From NCBI GenBank assembly GCA_035267045.1, contig DATFMH010000231.1:1-6211 (forward strand): DNA of 6,211 nucleotides, read 5' to 3'. The position numbers and the translations under genes are program-made. The stretch is from DATFMH01 sp035267045 (GTDB lineage: Bacteria > Bacteroidota > Rhodothermia > Balneolales > DATFMH01). The notes below the pieces were generated by a model that searched no databases, was not told where the DNA came from, and worked only from the letters and a program-made list of their open reading frames with translations. Position 1 is the first letter of the stretch; every line of letters starts with the position of its first letter. Positions 4,743 to 6,211 of this stretch are shown here, piece by piece.

Positions 4743-6211
4743 ATGAAAAGATTACAACATATAAAAAGTTACATATTTTTTTTACTGGCGTGGGTAGTTA
4801 TGATACCCATGATAACCTCATGTAATAAACCCCCAAAAAAACTCATTATTCCGTCTAAACCCAATATCGTCATCATATATATGGATGATTTGGGATATGG
4901 CGACATAGGAGTTCACGGGGCCAAAGGCGTCAAAACACCCAATATTGATAAATTAGCCCAAAACGGGGTGGATTTTACTGATGCCCATTGTGCTGCTTCG
5001 ACCTGCACTCCATCACGATTTTCATTGTTAACAGGTACTTATGCTTTTAGAAGAAATGCTAAGATTTTACCGGGAACGGCACCCCTGATTATTAATACCC
5101 ATAAAGGTACGCTTGCTTCGATGTTGCGTCGGGCAGGCTACAAATCGGCTGTAATAGGTAAATGGCATTTAGGATTGGGAAGAGGAAATGTAGATTGGAA
5201 TAAAAAAATTACACCCGGTCCGTTGGAAGTTGGCTTTGATTACAGCCTGATTATACCTGCCACGCCTGACCGTGTACCGACTGCACTTATTAGAAATCAC
5301 AGGGTATGGCACCTGCACCCAAAAACAGACCCGCTTTATATTAGCTATAAGCATCCTATCAAAGGTGGATATCCCATTGGACTAGGTCAACTAAATCAAC
5401 TCACAATGATGGCCGATTCTCAGCATTCAGGTTCTGTAATAAATAAGATCAGTCGAATTGGTTATGAGAAAGGTGGTAAAAGTGCGATGTGGAATGAAAA
5501 GAAATGGGCCTCCCAGTTTACCAGTCAGGCGATAAATTTTATGAAAGAAAATAAGGATCATCCATTCTTTTTATACTTTGCATCCCAGGATGTTCATGTT
5601 CCCCGCAGCCCCGCACCACAGTTTAGAGGAAAAAGTACTATGGGTCGCCGGGGAGATGCTATTGCCGAAGGCGACTGGGAAGTGGGACAGCTTATCAATG
5701 CCATAAAGAAAATGGGTCTTGCAAAAAATACGCTTATTATATTTTCCAGTGATAATGGTCCGATCTTGGGAGACGGTTATGGTGACCAGGCAAAGTATCT
5801 TTTACATGGAGATAAACCCTGGGGACCCTATAAAGGAGGTAAATATAGCGCATTTGAAGCAGGTACACGTGTTCCGCTTATCGTCGAGTGGCCTGGAATT
5901 GTCAAACATAAAGTGAGCCATGCTTTACTCTCACAAGTTGACATTTATGCATCCCTAGCCCATTTGACCGGCCAAAAAATTCAACCCGGTAGTGCTTCTG
6001 ACAGTTTTAATATGTTAAAAACATTATTAGGTCGTTCAAATAAAGGTCGCAAATATCTTGTTGAGCAATCTCCATTTACACTGTCGCTACGGGATGGTCA
6101 GTGGCAGTATATTGCACCACAAATGGTAACTCCTCCGGGCTGGTTGAAAAATAAACACGATCCTCTTGGAATAGCCGATTCTGTTCAATTATATAATTTG
6201 AATAAGGATAT
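4743..6211 (+). CDS. S1-type sulfatase, putative lipoprotein, 3' end off window
   Basis: The frame is open from ATG 4743 to the right edge; 489 codons are visible and perhaps a few dozen residues are missing. The N-terminus has basic residues, a hydrophobic stretch at about 9-24, and MITSC ending in C27, a loose lipobox. Lipid anchoring through C27 is therefore likely. After it come N-K-P-P-K-K, without the acidic residues of the Bacteroidota surface-export signal. Active-site elements: D48-D49 in MDDLGYGD, CTPSRFSLLTG with C88 as the formylglycine precursor, K140 and H142 in GKWHLG, H285 in DVHVP, D337-N338 in SSDNG, K367 in YKGGK, and R376 in EAGTRVP. All expected ligands of the arylsulfatase A type are present. 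The visible end, VQLYNLNKD, is the usual C-terminal subdomain motif. It most resembles arylsulfatases of marine Bacteroidota and Planctomycetota; the substrate is unknown. No Shine-Dalgarno sequence precedes the start. The enzyme may share a transcript with the GH2 gene 119 bases upstream. Confidence 0.94.
   Translation, partial: MKRLQHIKSYIFFLLAWVVMIPMITSCNKPPKKLIIPSKPNIVIIYMDDLGYGDIGVHGAKGVKTPNIDKLAQNGVDFTDAHCAASTCTPSRFSLLTGTYAFRRNAKILPGTAPLIINTHKGTLASMLRRAGYKSAVIGKWHLGLGRGNVDWNKKITPGPLEVGFDYSLIIPATPDRVPTALIRNHRVWHLHPKTDPLYISYKHPIKGGYPIGLGQLNQLTMMADSQHSGSVINKISRIGYEKGGKSAMWNEKKWASQFTSQAINFMKENKDHPFFLYFASQDVHVPRSPAPQFRGKSTMGRRGDAIAEGDWEVGQLINAIKKMGLAKNTLIIFSSDNGPILGDGYGDQAKYLLHGDKPWGPYKGGKYSAFEAGTRVPLIVEWPGIVKHKVSHALLSQVDIYASLAHLTGQKIQPGSASDSFNMLKTLLGRSNKGRKYLVEQSPFTLSLRDGQWQYIAPQMVTPPGWLKNKHDPLGIADSVQLYNLNKD

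Noticed and set aside
1..6211. CRISPR array, tRNA or rRNA, insertion sequence or prophage genes
   Set aside because: No regularly spaced repeats, no tRNA-like or rRNA-like sequence, and no transposase or phage protein was seen in either strand.

Overview
The window holds four genes, all on the + strand: three S1-type (formylglycine) sulfatases and one family 2 glycoside hydrolase. The order is sulfatase (C-terminal part only), sulfatase (complete), GH2 (complete), sulfatase (N-terminal part, running off the right edge). The layout looks like part of a polysaccharide utilisation locus, or a similar gene cluster, for breaking down a sulfated glycan. No SusC/SusD pair, transporter, regulator, polysaccharide lyase or sulfatase-maturing enzyme lies inside the window, so the substrate cannot be named.

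The likely host is a marine or sediment member of the Bacteroidota or a related phylum. The reasons are moderate to low GC by eye, clustered sulfatases beside a GH2, two genes without a recognisable Shine-Dalgarno sequence, a loosely conserved lipobox, and protein families common in sulfated-glycan degraders. Planctomycetota and related phyla carry similar proteins, so this is an inference.

Region by region: 1-510 is the last 169 codons of a sulfatase whose active-site half lies off the left edge. 511-663 is a short spacer ending in the only clear Shine-Dalgarno-like sequence of the window. 664-2316 is a complete 550-residue sulfatase with a CVPSR site and a D-Q/D-H metal-ligand set. 2317-2793 is a 477-base gap without a convincing gene. 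It contains a promoter-like sequence, two LacI-type palindromes with central CG, and two inverted repeats. 2794-4623 is a secreted 609-residue GH2 enzyme with both catalytic glutamates. 4624-4742 is a short spacer with a perfect 12-bp palindrome. 4743-6211 is a putative lipoprotein sulfatase with a CTPSR site and a D-D/D-N ligand set, cut by the right edge after 489 codons.

Working together, the sulfatases would remove sulfate esters at different positions and the GH2 would cleave an exposed non-reducing terminal beta-linked sugar. Three types of N-terminus (degenerate Tat-like, Sec type I, lipoprotein) suggest the enzymes are placed differently in the cell envelope. No wholly new system is evident. 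The most interesting parts are the regulatory-looking gap before the GH2 gene and the contrast between the sulfatase active sites.
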